DNA from: Siphonodentalium dalli
Lineage: Eukaryota > Mollusca > Scaphopoda > Gadilida > Siphonodentaliidae
Length of the DNA: 64,000 nt
NCBI GenBank assembly: GCA_032622095.1
Contig: CP136061.1
Coordinates: 127,424,754-127,488,753, forward strand
Reading direction: 5' to 3'
Shown piece after piece: positions 1 through 13,520 of this stretch; position 1 is the first letter of the stretch; every line of letters starts with the position of its first letter. Below the pieces are notes generated by a model, which saw nothing but the letters and a program-made list of their open reading frames with translations, was not told the origin of the DNA and did not search any database. Both the position numbers and the translations under genes were made by a program.

Positions 1-1244
1 TATGGCGCGTCAGGCTCCCTGAACTATTTATGTTAAGGTGAATCAATTGTATTCCGATATGTTTTATTAACATTACAGGTGTAAATGACTTTTTTTCATA
101 TATTTACATTACTTCTGTTGAGCAAAAAAACAGTCACTGAATACTATGAACTTTGTCGGACAGGCAGGCATTGGTTCTACAGAGGTGATCAATCATTTTC
201 AGGTTTTTGATACTGTGATAGATACGTCTGGCCTTCAGCGCAGCAGATGCTAGGACTGTAACGATTTATCAAAATTTCATTGCATCACGATTCATTCTTC
301 ATGATTCAATTCATTGATCCATTATACGAAGTGGAATATAGGCATAACTTTTATGTCTCTGCTTATTTAGATGAAGTGCACACTCCAACCTTTTACGCAT
401 TAAAATTACCAGTGAAGTGACCTCTGTAACTAATACATCAACCATATTAAATTAAAGCAATATTCTGATAGGGTTCTCTGGATTTCTGTTGCCAATGGAA
501 TGTGCTGTATTGAAGTTCCTTAGATCTCAGTAGAACAACAACACAGACGAGAAGAAAAAAACATGCTAATTTTTATATAATTTTTTTTAAAGAATGTCTG
601 TCGAAACAAAAATATGGATATTAGTAGATCTCCATTAAGTTGATGCATATTGAATCGTGGGCACTGAATCGCGATACGTATTGTATCATGAGAAAATGTA
701 TCATTGCAGCCCCTAGCAGATGGCTCAGAATCATTCACGATTTATGTATAGGAAGGTGCAAGGTTGAGTAAGTGCAACCCCCCGCCAATTGCTGATTAGA
801 TAGTTTTTCTCCAATGTGAGGCAATTATTTGCCAAGAGAGTCTTTTGATTTTGGCATACGACCTCTGCTACTTCGAACAGATATGAAAATAATGTTGCCA
901 TCATCTTTATTTTTTATATGTCCTCAAATGAGGTTTCAGATGAGAAAAGCCAATGGCCTGTGTTGACAAACTGTGCTTTGATTTGGTTTGGTTTATTGTG
1001 AGTCAGCCACTGGGTCATATCATAATATGGTGTTGGCCTATTGGGGGATCGCGCAGAGGGTTAGTTTCACCAGGAAATCAGTGGGTCCTTATGAAATATA
1101 ATGACATAATATTATGTTAACGTATAATTGAGCATGTATAGTCCATGCGCGTATTTACAAGGTGTGCAGTTCCGTATATACATGGGCAAGAAGAGGTGGG
1201 GGCATGGGGTTAGGTGGGGGTGGCGGTTGGGGTGTGAGTCTCGG

Positions 1245-1351
1245 TGAGAGCTTTCCGATGAATGGCAACAAGCCATATTTCCGACTAAATCCTGAAAAAG
1301 TTACCCATAATTCTGCTGTGGTTAAGGAGTCGATTACTTAGGGTATTACTG
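1245..1351. mobile_element. TA-flanked fold-back element, family A, half copy
   Basis: Only the right arm is present: it starts inside the hairpin apex (gagagctttccgatgaatgg) and ends ttaaggagtcgattactta then gggtattactg followed by TA. The left arm is absent, replaced by unrelated G-rich sequence. This suggests breakage of the hairpin at its apex or deletion of one arm. Confidence 0.8.
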
Positions 1352-2430
1352 TATATATATATATACATATATCAGAATTATGGAGGCACTGACTCAGTAT
1401 GATTGTTCATTGCTTCAATGTGCGTGAACATATTCTCATTTCTTATCAAAATGATCATGTATCAATCGGAACATGGCACATTGAGATGTCCCTCACCTAA
1501 GTTATGTTGAAAATCTTGTCTAGCCCAGACTGAGATGGTGTTAACCACGTCCTAACGACCTTGACTACGGGGACATCCTTAAAAGGAAGCCCTCTCCCCT
1601 GAGAGTTGAGCACCGTATCAATCTGAACATGGGATCATGTTGACACAGAACCGATCTCCCATTATATTAGAACAGCTATTTGAGATGTAAGTATACATTG
1701 AAGTATGGTCTATTCTTCTAGTCAGGTCAGCACCAGGGGAAGGGAGGGGAGAGTTAGCCCTCCTGTCTGCAATGGTCAGCCGGTAGCTGCCGGGATCTTA
1801 TAGACCCCTGTCGGAGATCGTAGCCCCTGCGTCGGCGGAATCCTGGTGCAGCCCCTGCTTCTAGTCCATTTGCTGGGATGTTCAGGTAATATAAGCAAAA
1901 AGCATACAGAGGATCTTATTGCTTTACCTGACTGAGAAGCATGCACATGGAGGTTCTACTGCCCCCTCCCCATTGGTTGCAACCAACAGCCCTGATGGTC
2001 CCTGATTCCTTATCAATTATTGCTAATTATCTTACTCATCTTCTGGCCTACCTACAAGCAGTAGTAATGCACTATAGTATACTGGCAGCACCTCTATTAT
2101 TGAAGTATGACAAATCTGTAGTATATCCACTAGTCTCCCAATTCATATTGATGCCAAAATGAAATGATATCTTACAAATTAACCACTTTATACCCCAGCA
2201 ATAGCCAATGTATGTACCTGCTACTGTCAGGTATAATCATGGTTAGAGACAGTAGTATATATAACCACTGCCGTTTCCACAGTTACTAAATCGAGAGAGG
2301 GTAAACAAAGGATTAGGAGCAACAGGTACTTACGATTAACTTAATGCTTATGTTACTGTCTGCCGGGGCCCAGCTCCAGATTGCAACATATTCAATTGCA
2401 TCCTACACAAAACAACTCATACTGTGTATA

Positions 2431-2640
2431 GTGTAATGCCCTAAGTAATCGACTCTTTAACCACAGCAGAATTATGGGTAACTTTTCAGGATTTAGTCGG
2501 AAATATGGCTTGTTGCCATTCAGCGGAAAGCTCTCAGCGACAGCTTTCCGATGAATGGCAACAAGCCATATTTCCGACTAAATCCTGAAAAGTTACCCGT
2601 AATTCTGCTGTGGTTAAAGAGTCGATTACTTAGGGCATTA
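2431..2640. mobile_element. TA-flanked fold-back element, family A
   Basis: Almost fully self-complementary: the left arm (gtaatgccctaagtaatcga, ttaaccacagcagaattatg, ggatttagtcggaaatatgg) is repeated in reverse complement after a short apex near 2530. Arms are about 100 bp. No coding capacity. The form (TA target, terminal CAGTA/TACTG in better copies, only inverted arms) fits a MITE of the Tc1/mariner-like TA-inserting group; the superfamily is inference. Confidence 0.88.
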
Positions 2641-3619
2641 ATATATATACCATTTGTCTGCTGTCAGCTAAACCTGACATGAGGGCATTATACCAGGGAG
2701 CCAGCTTATTCGCAATTTCGGAGACATGCGATATGTCTTCTCCTTTAAATGTGTCCTTTCTCCTTGACTCCCTTCTCCTATTTTTGCATGGATACATCGA
2801 AACATTGAATATAATTATCCTAGTAGTGCCTTCACTGATTACAATGGGATTATACATCTACTTTTTTTCAATTGTATCCACTCCGGCAGCATTAGTTACA
2901 GTGATTTTTATCTCGATTCAGGGGTGGCAGAAACACTAGAGTGAGCATTTCCGACAAACCTATTAGGGAGGTCAGTAACACCGCGAGATTCTGCCAGAAT
3001 AACAATTTTTGTTTTGTCCATGCAAGTCATCCCTTATCCTACTTTGAAGTCGATGACACTCTTCTGTGATGCTTATTGGCATGTACAGATGCACTGTACG
3101 ACCTGTTGAACCTATTCCAAAATACTATCTATTCATTATATTTATATAATGCCCCTTCATTCCCACAATATATGGGATGGGCATTCAAGTTGATTACTAA
3201 AGAGAAAGTTGGGCAAAATCCAAAGAAGGAAATTTTTCCAAATGGAAATGCATGTATAAGCAATTATACAAGTGTCAGTCAAGGGGAAGCATAAACATCT
3301 AAATGTCTCTTGCACCACTGCCCCATGTCCATCACTGAACTGCTAATGTTGGTCTAATGCACCATACACCTACTATCAAACTGAGGCACAAGGGGCCACA
3401 ATGTAACATGTAGCTTTGGGAGGTGCAGATTAGTTTACATTATACATGTACATGTAGGTTACATAATAAAACCAATTTTCTATGAACAAATGAAGGCTAA
3501 TAAAGAATTTTTGTGTTGCTGTATTGAGATCTGTCCGTTTCGGCAAATACATGTAGCTACAGACTGTGGATTGATTCTTGAATTGAGAGGGATAATTTGA
3601 AGTTGGTAGACAACACTGA

Positions 3620-3915
3620 GGCTATGTTCACACAAGCTATCCTATGCAACTGTCAAGAGACCATATTTGGGTCGTATCATTGTTTTGTTTTGACTGTCAC
3701 ACAGCAAGCATGATGATTCACACCCATGCTTGGCCTTAATCCTATAATTTTACACACACTCTCCTGCTGGCTTCCACTTGAGCAGAGCTTTATTAGATTA
3801 AACTGTTGTTACCTCATCCTGCTCACTGTGTGACCGTCAAAACAAAACACGGATTGAACCTAAATACAGTCACTAACTGAGGCATAGTGTAGAGTGTGTG
3901 AACAGTGGCTCAGAG
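3620..3915. mobile_element. Imperfect inverted-repeat element
   Basis: Ends gaggctatgttcacaca / gtgtgtgaacag and inner arms tgttttgttttgactgtcac / gtgaccgtcaaaacaaaaca form two stacked inverted repeats. About 300 bp, old and diverged. Confidence 0.5.
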
Positions 3916-5660
3916 ATCACAACTGGCCAATGTCACTGGCTGCCAAAGATGAAAGAAACATTGTTATGAGTAAACAGTAAATTAGGTCTGATGTTCCTCT
4001 ACCTCAGACTGCCTGAGTGGGAATATCAGTTTGATATCAGTGAATAAGGATGCCAACAGCAGAGTATGTTCAGACTATTAAGATACAAAACAAATCTAGG
4101 CTTTTCATGATTTGCTGCAATTGAATTTGTAACAGAAGAAGCAATTGACGCCAATTAATCTGCGTGTATTCAGACCACACAAAGTAATTTTATGTTGCAC
4201 ATAGCCATGAGATTAGTTAAGCCCATATGCTCAAGTTAAGCCCATATGCTCACATGTAACTGGGTTCACCAGATGCAAGAACGGGGCAGGGAATGAGAAA
4301 ACATTAACCCCCACCTGCTGAAGACAAACATTATATTTATAATTATCAAAAAGGCTTCTGGAACATTGCGTTGGCACAATACTATTAATGTTGACTTGCT
4401 CAAGTATACTGATTATTAAAAAGCTAATTTGGCTATCTGGGCAATTCAATACCAACATAATCCTGGGTCAAAACTGGTGGTACTCAATCCAATTCAATGG
4501 TCCCATATAATCAGATTCCAACAACAACAACAACATTTTTAGAAATGCCACTTCAGTTAACAGAATCCACTAATTGCCCAAAACTAATGTCAACTATAGT
4601 ATAAAATTGGCTGAAACATGTTATTTATCAACATGTTGTTTGACGAAATTTGGCCTTATTATCAAAACAAAGCCTCTTGATTTTAGAGTTATCCATCTTC
4701 ATCTGCAATTTGGTCCGAGACCGTCAGCTCATCGACTTTTTAATGGGTCACTAATAAATCTTGATGGTGAAAAATAATAGATTTCAAAAATTGATATCTA
4801 ATAACTCTGATCTTTGATAGGTGGGTTCCTTGACTCGATTCAAATATATTTTTACACACAAAACCAAATAAATAGTAATTGAGGGGTGCTTAATCGGATT
4901 ATGCATCTTTAATGCTGGTTCAGTAGAATGGCCATGTTCATGGTAAGATTTAGAGGTTTGAAATAATACCAGAGCCCACATAATCACTGTTACAGAATGT
5001 TTTCACTGAATGTGAAAATTACAGTTTTCATTTAATCGGCATATTGAGAAAATGTCAAAATCTGCATTTTTCACATACTTTTAAAAATTCTCTGTACAAA
5101 AAGAAAATAGAGATAATTGGTTTCTCCCATGTTAAGAATGCTAAATTTTATGAAAATGCAACACTTGAATACTAGTACTTATTCAAATTCTTTTTTGATA
5201 CTGACAATTCAAGCGATCACCATTATTTTTAATACACAGATGTACGTCCGACACCAAATAGTGTCAAACTCTATTTTCAGTTTTAAATTAGTTAATAGTA
5301 AATGTTCCTGCTGGGGCACCAGCATTTCTGAGAAAACGAAGTTACCAAGGGTCAACATTTCAATTTCTCTGAGTACGTCCGACACACTGTTCACTATTTT
5401 CACCACCTCATGGTCTGCACCAACATGGTTTTGAAAAAATCAATTTAGTGGAAACTTTTGAATCTGAAAATAATGCCAGAAAGTCCTCAGCATGTTCCAA
5501 TAAATTATGATTTTATCTCTTGGCGTACACGTACGGCACCATAGAATTGCCCCTCTACGATCTTCCAAACATTGATTAGGACACCAACTGTACCCTGGAC
5601 CCCCAAAACATTGTATCCGGGTACCCATGATCTCAAAGCATCATGTAAATATCTGTTTAA

Positions 5661-5780
5661 CCTTTCTATACTGAACGGATTCCCCCATTCAGTTATAAAA
5701 GTATACAATGGACGGGTCTATTTATATTCATCTGGAGGGATGTTCAGGAAATATAAGCAGATGACAGATAACAAAAAGTG
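5661..5780. mobile_element. TTAA-type end fragment, family T-b
   Basis: After TTAA 5657-5660 the sequence cctttctatactgaacggat and cagttataaaagtatacaa match the end of the elements at 46123 and 49816. The opposite end was not found; a truncated copy. Confidence 0.5.
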
Positions 5781-6144
5781 CAGAAGGATTCCTAATTACC
5801 AGTGAATGTTTTTCTATGATCAGAGGAAAGGAGAGGTCCATACAACCTCGACTCTCTCCCCTAACCACAACCCTTCCCCCAAACAAACTCAACCCCTCCC
5901 CTTAACTGCAACAAGCTGCCCCCACCCAGCTTCTGGTGTCAATTTAGATCATGCCCTAAATTTCAAGTTTCAACCACTCAAATGAACTTGTTTGCCGTCA
6001 ACTGGTCATCATGCTGCGGCACATCCTTGTCCATACATGACATACATGGTTACACCACCGATTACCAGTACATGCCACTGTTGCTCATTGCTTTGTAATT
6101 GTACTGTGAACAAATTCTCATTTCTAATCTGAAGTAAATGACCT

Positions 6145-6375
6145 AGTTGATCCTAGATCATGCCACTAATCTCTGCTCTAGCAGTTGAGGCCTATGCAGA
6201 ACGAGGTTCCACAGGAGTCTGGGATTTTTTTTTTATGATTATTATTTTATTACATGTATTTTTATATTTTTAAATAATAAATTCAATATAATATAAAAAA
6301 AAATTAAATACAAATTCCCGAACCCCTATGTGAGGTTCACAGAGCAGAGATCCATGGCATCTAAGTTGATTCTAG
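6145..6375. mobile_element. Imperfect inverted-repeat element with AT-rich core
   Basis: The flanks gatcatgccactaatctctg and cagagatccatggcatc are inverted repeats; the core (6225-6310) is almost pure A/T. Low-confidence remnant. Confidence 0.4.
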
Positions 6376-6827
6376 TTGGTATAGCTACGGCTCGGTTGAC
6401 AATATTGAAACATTGACCTGTTTCATCACACACGATATTTGTCATTCAAATGACACGGCCGTCTCGAGAAATGATAGTGTACCTGTACATACTGGATTTG
6501 GGAGTCAGGTGCTGTAACTAATAAAATTAATGTTGTTCAAATCAGCTGCCTTCGAGTTAAAAGCGAAGTCCACGGTGTTTGATTCCCTTGGTTTGATTCC
6601 CACCAAAGCGCTCAACACATCAAGGGAGATTATCAGTATACTCATTTTGGCGCGAAACTTTAATAGAGTTGGAAATGCTTGAAAACTTCGCTCAGGACTC
6701 ATGACCATTCAGAATTCATAATTCAAGCGAACTACGACAACATGCATGCACATAGGTTTGATATATATAATAAGGGACTCATACGGGATGGGCATGGATA
6801 TTTGCATGATGAAGTCGCACATACACT

Positions 6828-7080
6828 CTAAGAAATATGGGTTCCATGTGGAACCAAAATGGTTTCAAAGTTTTGACCAGTGGGCAGAACCAAGTTTAGA
6901 ACCAATCTGGGCTGGTTTTTTAAATTCTATGTATAGAACTAGAATATAGAACCAAATAATTCATTTGATTCGCTATTTTAGTTCCCAGTTCTGGACATTT
7001 TGGCTATCAAATTTGGTTCTCTAGAGTTTGTATGCATGCATGGTTTCTCATTTGGTTCCAGATAGTTGTTTCTTAAGGAA
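6828..7080. mobile_element. GGTTC/GAACC-rich short element
   Basis: Starts ctctaagaaatatgggttcc and ends ggttccagatagttgtttct; it is filled with ggttct/agaacc motifs on both strands, giving weak inverted structure. Probably a MITE-like repeat; ends uncertain. Confidence 0.4.
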
Positions 7081-8018
7081 TGGCGGATTCCAGATTCAAC
7101 AATATTAGACGTATGAAGCAGGGAACCCATTTTTCCCAGGTTGGCATCGGGTTCTATTTTGAACAAAACAGGTATATGTGAAAGGGTATATGTGAGCATA
7201 CTCACATATAGGGCCAAAATGTTCAACAGTTGTTAATTCATAGACGGCAGGCTGAACAACTCTGACCTAAAATTACAAGCGACTACTCAATAGGTTGTGT
7301 GATGTGTGAGTGCAATTTAACTATGTATTTAGTGCGATTAGTTCGGTAATAATAGGGGTGGGCACCGACCGTGGGTGTATATTTGGAAACTTGGAAGAGA
7401 CAGACCACAACCTTCCCCATAGGAGGTACTTCGTTGTCACACCACTGATTGTGGGCAAACACAATTTCTAGCTGGCCGCTCGCGAGTGTTGATGAATAAT
7501 TTGTTAATTGAGTTTGATTATATGAGTCAATAAAAGCTATGCCCACCTGTTGCCAGAGATCAGAAGAAATAAATCCACGCATAACTCAATCACGACCAGA
7601 CTTCATAAGTCAGAGTCCATCTGGGGCAGATCAACAAAATGTGCCTATTATCATGATTGACCAACAATAAATCGTCCTCGGTTCGCTGCCAACAGTCCCG
7701 CACATAAATTGGCTGATGCGAAAATACAGCTTTTAGCGGTCTTCAAAGACTGTTTATATACGAAATTTGACCGCTAGAACTTTGATTTGCAGCTTCGAAT
7801 ATATACCCTTTATCTTTAAAGCGAGCTTTGCTAAACACAATTAAGTTTCCTTCAATTGCCGGCACATATGGTCGAAGTTGACCAAAATGTAGTTGTTCAG
7901 CTGCAAAATTTAGTAGACAGATCCTACATGACTTGAAGTGAACTATGTTTATCTGAAGGACTATGTTTCTTCGAAACGCTTCGTTCTTCTATTCTACATG
8001 ATATAGGTTCCCTAAATT

Positions 8019-8531
8019 TTGAGTTTCCAAGATTTTGTTCGTATTTACACCAATGAGACGGCCCGTTCAACGTTCAACGTCCATACAGTGTATGTCAGCC
8101 CCATAAACACCAACAGTGAACAAGCCTTTGGAAGTATAATATATGAAAACGAAGCATGTCAGATTGTCTGGGGCAAGTTGTACAGCACTCGTGAGATTGT
8201 AAGAGGAATTTTTACGAAGCATGCAAAGCATTTTGAAGAGAGTGGTTATATATGCCTTTTCTGCTTCGTTAACTTTCTTAGTTCTCCGTATAAAAAAGTG
8301 CCGGAACCCGAGTTACTGAACATTGCTAACGTAAACACACACGGTGCCATTCAAGATTTTCTCGTTTCTGATGATGGTTATGATCAATTGATTCTGTTGG
8401 TCCAAATGTGCATACACAGTAGACACAAACAACTGTCATTCTGGAAATATAATGCATGTGATTGGTTGAAAGTCTACTCGTCAATGGTTATAATAATTGT
8501 TAATAATTATCTTGTTAATAATCGAGTGTGA
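8019..8531 (+). CDS. Unidentified 170-codon open frame
   Basis: I do not recognise this frame. It is the longest uninterrupted non-repetitive frame in the first 23 kb, has a mixed, protein-like composition (SFQDFVRIYTNE at the start, YICLFCFVNFL in the middle) and ends at tga 8529-8531. There is no in-frame ATG until late in the frame, and an in-frame stop lies just upstream (8013). If coding, it must be an internal or terminal exon entered by splicing, for instance at a weak acceptor near 8026 (tttccaag), or the remnant of a gene. At this AT content an open stretch this long is uncommon by chance but not excluded. No neighbour exon was found. Confidence 0.25.
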   Translation: MSFQDFVRIYTNETARSTFNVHTVYVSPINTNSEQAFGSIIYENEACQIVWGKLYSTREIVRGIFTKHAKHFEESGYICLFCFVNFLSSPYKKVPEPELLNIANVNTHGAIQDFLVSDDGYDQLILLVQMCIHSRHKQLSFWKYNACDWLKVYSSMVIIIVNNYLVNNRV

Positions 8532-10904
8532 TATATACGTGTCCACGCAGATACATGGGACAAAACATTACCCCATCTTCGTGTGAGATATGTTTCGTCA
8601 CATCTTTGGTGTTACCTCTGTGATTTGGGCCGAGCATCATTTGCTCCCTGCATGTAACTGGGTCGAGTCGTGTGGAAGATTCAGACTTAAATGCAATTGA
8701 AATAAAATGTTCACTTTACTCGCACATATTCTGCATGCTGTCGATCCAAGAACGCTTAGTTAGACTCCAGTTATATACGATATCATAAAAACACCACGAC
8801 GGTGCATCTATTACCAGAATTGTATTTGATCGTATCGGGAGCGATATTCCAACTATATATGCCGTCTAAAAATGAACTGGACTCGACAATGTTACGACTA
8901 CCACTCGCGTTAAACCTATCCGAGTGCTCTTCACCCAAGAAATTAAAGTCCACACAATGGCATGAGGTACCATATATGACATATATATATGTACATGTAT
9001 GGTGTGCCAAACTTCGGCTTGAATCTATTAAAAATGGGAAGCAAGCGTATATCATCAAATCATATATGGCAAAGATGTTGGCCAGAATGCACTCAAATAC
9101 CGCTCATGTCGTCTATAAACTCCAGGCCAATCCATCACCGTGCCCTCCCACACCAGTCGATTAAATCTCACCAGTTTCTGTAAACTGGATTTTGACTGAT
9201 AAAGCATACCACTGGGCCGGGTTGTACGTACTTCCCAATCATCACAATGCATCTTCATAGGGGGAGTGTTGTTATTCGAACTGAACACGTGTTACGCTCA
9301 TTCGACTATACTTTTTCTCTCGTGATAATCCCATTGTGTGTTGCACAACCAAAGACCAGATGATAGTCTATAAGTATACCGCACGTGTTGCACATAAGTA
9401 TACTGACTCTATACAACTGGTGTATATCGTACACTTATATAACCTGCCACATATGAACAAGCACGAACAAGAGGACGTGTATACGGAATTTGAAGTCTTC
9501 ATATTAATTTATATGATACACACTCAGTCTTTGAATACGCAGGCAACATAGTCAGTGTGAATGACACTTAAACGGCAAGTGGGCCTATACTTCAGTTTCT
9601 TCCCAACATCATGCATGCATAATAAAGTGCTCAAAATTCGAACGGCGACGATGTCTGAGGGATGTCAAAACTCCAAAGGTTGATATGAATGTGTAAGGCA
9701 CTTATTATATTAGGGGATATTGCCAGCTATAGCTATATGATGTTGATCCCCGGCTTGTTGTGGTGGATATTACTTGAACAACAATACGATTATTCACGAA
9801 TATGGTATTTAAAAAAGGCATGCATGGGGCATGTTATATATATGCTCTGATCGATAGGCAACGTCAAACGAATGACTTCCAATCAAATGGCTGCTGTATT
9901 TATTTGGCAGCTGCCAAGGTCACTAATTGGTATTGAATACTTTTTTGTTACAAGAACACCAACAATACAAAAAGTGTTTCAGCACAAAAACCTGCCTGCA
10001 TGCAACAGATCCACATCGTTTTATATACGTCACATGAGTATTCACATGAAGATGCACGTCGATTTCACCACTGACATGAAAAGTCACACACTTGATAAAG
10101 GTCGAAAAACCGTCGAAAGATTGTAAAAGAAACAAGTCTTATAAAAACTACATTTCTTTCATTTATACCATTGACTCTGCGTGTATATGTGTGGCTTAAA
10201 ACCCCTTTCTACCTTTATACCAACATAATTATATACCAGTGAAATTTGGAGAACACCGCCATCGTCTATATGCCGTTGAATCCCTGAACCTATAACTGCA
10301 AATTCACCTCTTTTTTTTAAAAATACATATGGGACAACAGTTAAAATATTGCAGGTAAATAACAGCGTTCACGTGGTATACGTCACGGCGTCTTTCCTGC
10401 TTGATACCGAGACAGTATGTCGTGATTCGTTCACAGAAAACGTGTTTATGAGTGCGTAATTGAGCCGTTTCGGGAAACTTTATGGTATTCCCATTATATA
10501 AGTAGACCGACCAAAGCCTGATTTCGGTAAGCCATTGACCCAGAGAGGGCGATAACTCATCTGCAAGCAGCAGACATATTCTATTTCCACAAATAATTAC
10601 CACCACTAACCACCAAATGATAAAGTGTAGTGGTCCAGATACGCAAAATTCCCAAACCTAACATAATTCCACACTGGCACAGAATGAGATATATTGAGTT
10701 GTTAGAAGGGAAGTGTTTGTCCGTCAACCGACTTCGCTTGAATGTCTGCTATAGTTTGGCACAGTTATACGAGGTTTACAAAGGCCTGTACTATCCTGAA
10801 ACATTGTACTCCTTTGGCAGCTATATATTTACAAGAAAACTACAAGACAGCCAGTTTATGTTCCTTGGCACCCGGCCTCATATTTTAAACGTTTCAGTGG
10901 TGGT

Positions 10905-11090
10905 TTCCCTTCTTCTTCTTCTTGTTTTGCTTGTTTGCTGTCGTAAAATGTTTGGTCATCGACATTGTTGTTTGTATAATGTTATTGGTATCATTGTTGC
11001 TGTTATTGTTGCTGCTGCTGTTGTTGCTGATGATGATGATAGTGATGCTGATGACAATGCTGACGATGACGAAGATGGTGATATATATGG
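10905..11090. repeat. Trinucleotide low-complexity tract
   Basis: Runs of cttctt, gttgtt/gctgct and gatgat. They create the Leu/Val- and Asp-rich part of a 187-codon open frame (10630-11193), whose remaining sequence resembles no known family. Confidence 0.8.
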
Positions 11091-12190
11091 TCATTCACCG
11101 AAAGCTGGTCTGTATACTGTGCAGGGCGGACTGACTCTGGCGTTCTGTGATCGCCGACAGATTCTCACGCAGACAGACACCTTTGTAAATTGATTCACAC
11201 AAACATTAATATCTCGATGTTTACGACAATCGTCTGGTGCAGGTAGTTGTTTATAATACCCAAGACATCCCCACACTTCTCGCTGCTACACGTTCCAACT
11301 GTTGAGCCGATTTACGATTCTTTACTGTAAAGAACGCAAAGTTGTCGCTCTCTTACGCCTAACAGTATAGTGTGGTGCGATACCCCTCAATTGTCTCGTT
11401 CCTATTTTCGCAAGTTTCTCGTGGTTGGACGTTCGTTTTTCTGTGTATGAATTAAGAACATTACTTGATATGGCAATACTGACCATATAATACATGCATA
11501 ATAAATATATACCTGACATAATACAATTGAATGTGATTATAGAATTGAGTGTGATTATCGAATAAAATGCGGTGACTTGTATCGTAATAGACCAGTGTTT
11601 CGGTGCCGATGCGAAATATAAATTATCATCTACTGCTATATAGGCTGCCTATATAGAGTGTAGTCTCCGCAACTCAAAAATTGCTGCCAATTCAACACGA
11701 TGAACTAAAATCTAAATTCTGCCATATATATTAAATATCAGTTTGAAGCTGCATGGTGTGCCATTAATTTATCCAGGTGAAAGACAGTCATGTGTAACAT
11801 TTTTTGTCTGTTCCCGATTCAAAGTTAAAACAGACTAATGTATCAACAATGACTATAACAATGACTACAATCTATACTTGAGATGACAGGTTTATTGACT
11901 AAATTTGCATAACAAATCAAAAAGATAACCATACTCCCTCACACGGTATTCGCCGTCTGTCTTGGGGGTGACCACCGCGGTGTTTCAGTTAAGATCTGAA
12001 AGCACTCTGTACTTCCGAGTACCGAAGAATCACCCCCTTGATTCTGTTTGTCGCTATCAGGATTGTCATTTGCATTATGTGCGTCATTTGCACATAACTA
12101 CATGCAATATAATTAGTAAGTCGTCGAAATTTGCTCGTTGAACGAGAGTTATGACATGCACATCACCACTCCTATCATTACAACAAACTA

Positions 12191-12408
12191 CAGTAATGCC
12201 CTAAATAATCGACTCCTTAACCACAGCAGAATTATGGGTAACTTTTCAGGATTTAGTCGGAAATATGGCTTGTTGCCATTCATCGGAAAGCTCTCACTCT
12301 CACTGAGAGCTTTCCGATGAATGGCAACAAGCCATATTTCCGACTAAATCCTGAAAAGTTACCCATAATTCTGCTGTGGTTAAGGAGTCGATTTTTAGGA
12401 CATTACTG
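12191..12408. mobile_element. TA-flanked fold-back element, family A
   Basis: Complete copy, beginning cagtaatgccctaaataatc after TA and ending ggacattactg before TA. Arms are near-identical; the apex carries a slightly longer loop (ctctcactctcactgagag). The open frame crossing it (12138-12320) is a by-product of the repeat. Confidence 0.9.
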
Positions 12409-13380
12409 TATATATATACTTCTCATTTACACAAGACATGATTTACCGCATCTATAGCGTCGTGCAGTCGTGCATTCCAAGATGACAGTTTATAACCATG
12501 TATACTCGAGAATATTTAGGGTTAACGCAAGCCTCCCATTGAGATGTCCACAGGTGCCGTTACTTTTCGAGATCTCATCAACAACAGAACTTCGAACGTT
12601 CAAAAAGCAATTCACCGGCTGTTGAACCTGATATTTCAAGAGGGTTTTCTCGGCTATCCCTTGTATGCAAATAAAGGTCGAGCGCTGAGGGGATTATTTA
12701 TTCAAAATGTCACTGAATGGCCATATGGATTATAGGTGAAATGTTGATACAATTGTATGCATTACCCGGATGTTAAAAGGGCATTAACAGGTCGCAAATA
12801 TGTTTCTGACTCAATCATTTGATTAAAATGGCCAAAGTTATTTAATTGGGGTTTAATGTCATGCACTTTCAACAACTATAGTATGGTTTTATCGTTTTTT
12901 CGTTGGAATGGAATGGAACCTAACCCAGAACCAGTCGGTTCAGCGTGTATATATATATGGACTCTTCTCTATATACATTAATATAAGTTGTATAATGGTT
13001 TGTCTTGTATTGGATTAACGGCATTTTAGCCGACGTAGGTCAATCCAGTGTGCATTATGGACGCTGAAAAAACGCCCCTCCCGTTATAAGCAACTGAAAA
13101 CCCTGCCAACATACACCAAACCTATCCTCGCTACACGTACAACCAACTTGTTCTTGTTGGGTAGATTATATGATATGATAATGCACTATATTCACCCTTC
13201 CTATGAAACGACGTGGTACACCACTCAGTAAAACTATTTACACCTCCGTCAACAAATTTAGAAGTACTTTAGAATTCGAACCAAGGTCAGCAGTTTACTG
13301 TTTTCTCTTATAACTGACTTTGTGGTTGCCAATTAACCAATTTCAATATATATAGCTATAAACGTAATTAACAATTCTGC

Positions 13381-13520
13381 TAGCATCGGGTCGAATTTTT
13401 ATAATAAAAAAAAACATGACAATAACTAAATATCAAAACTGAGGTCCACTATTGGACCTAAGTTTTGATATTTAGTTATTGTCATGTTTTTTTTTATTAT
13501 AAAAATTCGAACCGATGCTA
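13381..13520. repeat. Near-perfect 140-bp palindrome
   Basis: Left arm tagcatcgggtcgaattttt through aactgaggtcca is mirrored after a 4-base loop (ctat) by tggacctaagttttgatatt through aattcgaaccgatgcta. A third, direct copy of the inner 35 bp (tggacctcagttttgatatt ... ttgtcatt) follows at 13522-13555. No coding capacity. Confidence 0.88.

Larger units (their letters stand above)
1..8018. other. No recognised gene; scattered repeats
   Basis: AT-rich sequence with stops in all frames every few tens of codons. Apart from the inverted-repeat elements listed separately I see no splice-consistent coding block, RNA gene or CRISPR-like array. The open frames here are 60-105 codons with no family resemblance; the best of them (minus 7283-7582, 99 codons) has weak protein-like composition only. 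Confidence 0.6.

Noticed and set aside
10630-11193. 187-codon frame with membrane-like segment and acidic tail
   Set aside because: The Leu/Val and Asp runs come from trinucleotide repeats, the start is GTG, and the rest has no family resemblance.
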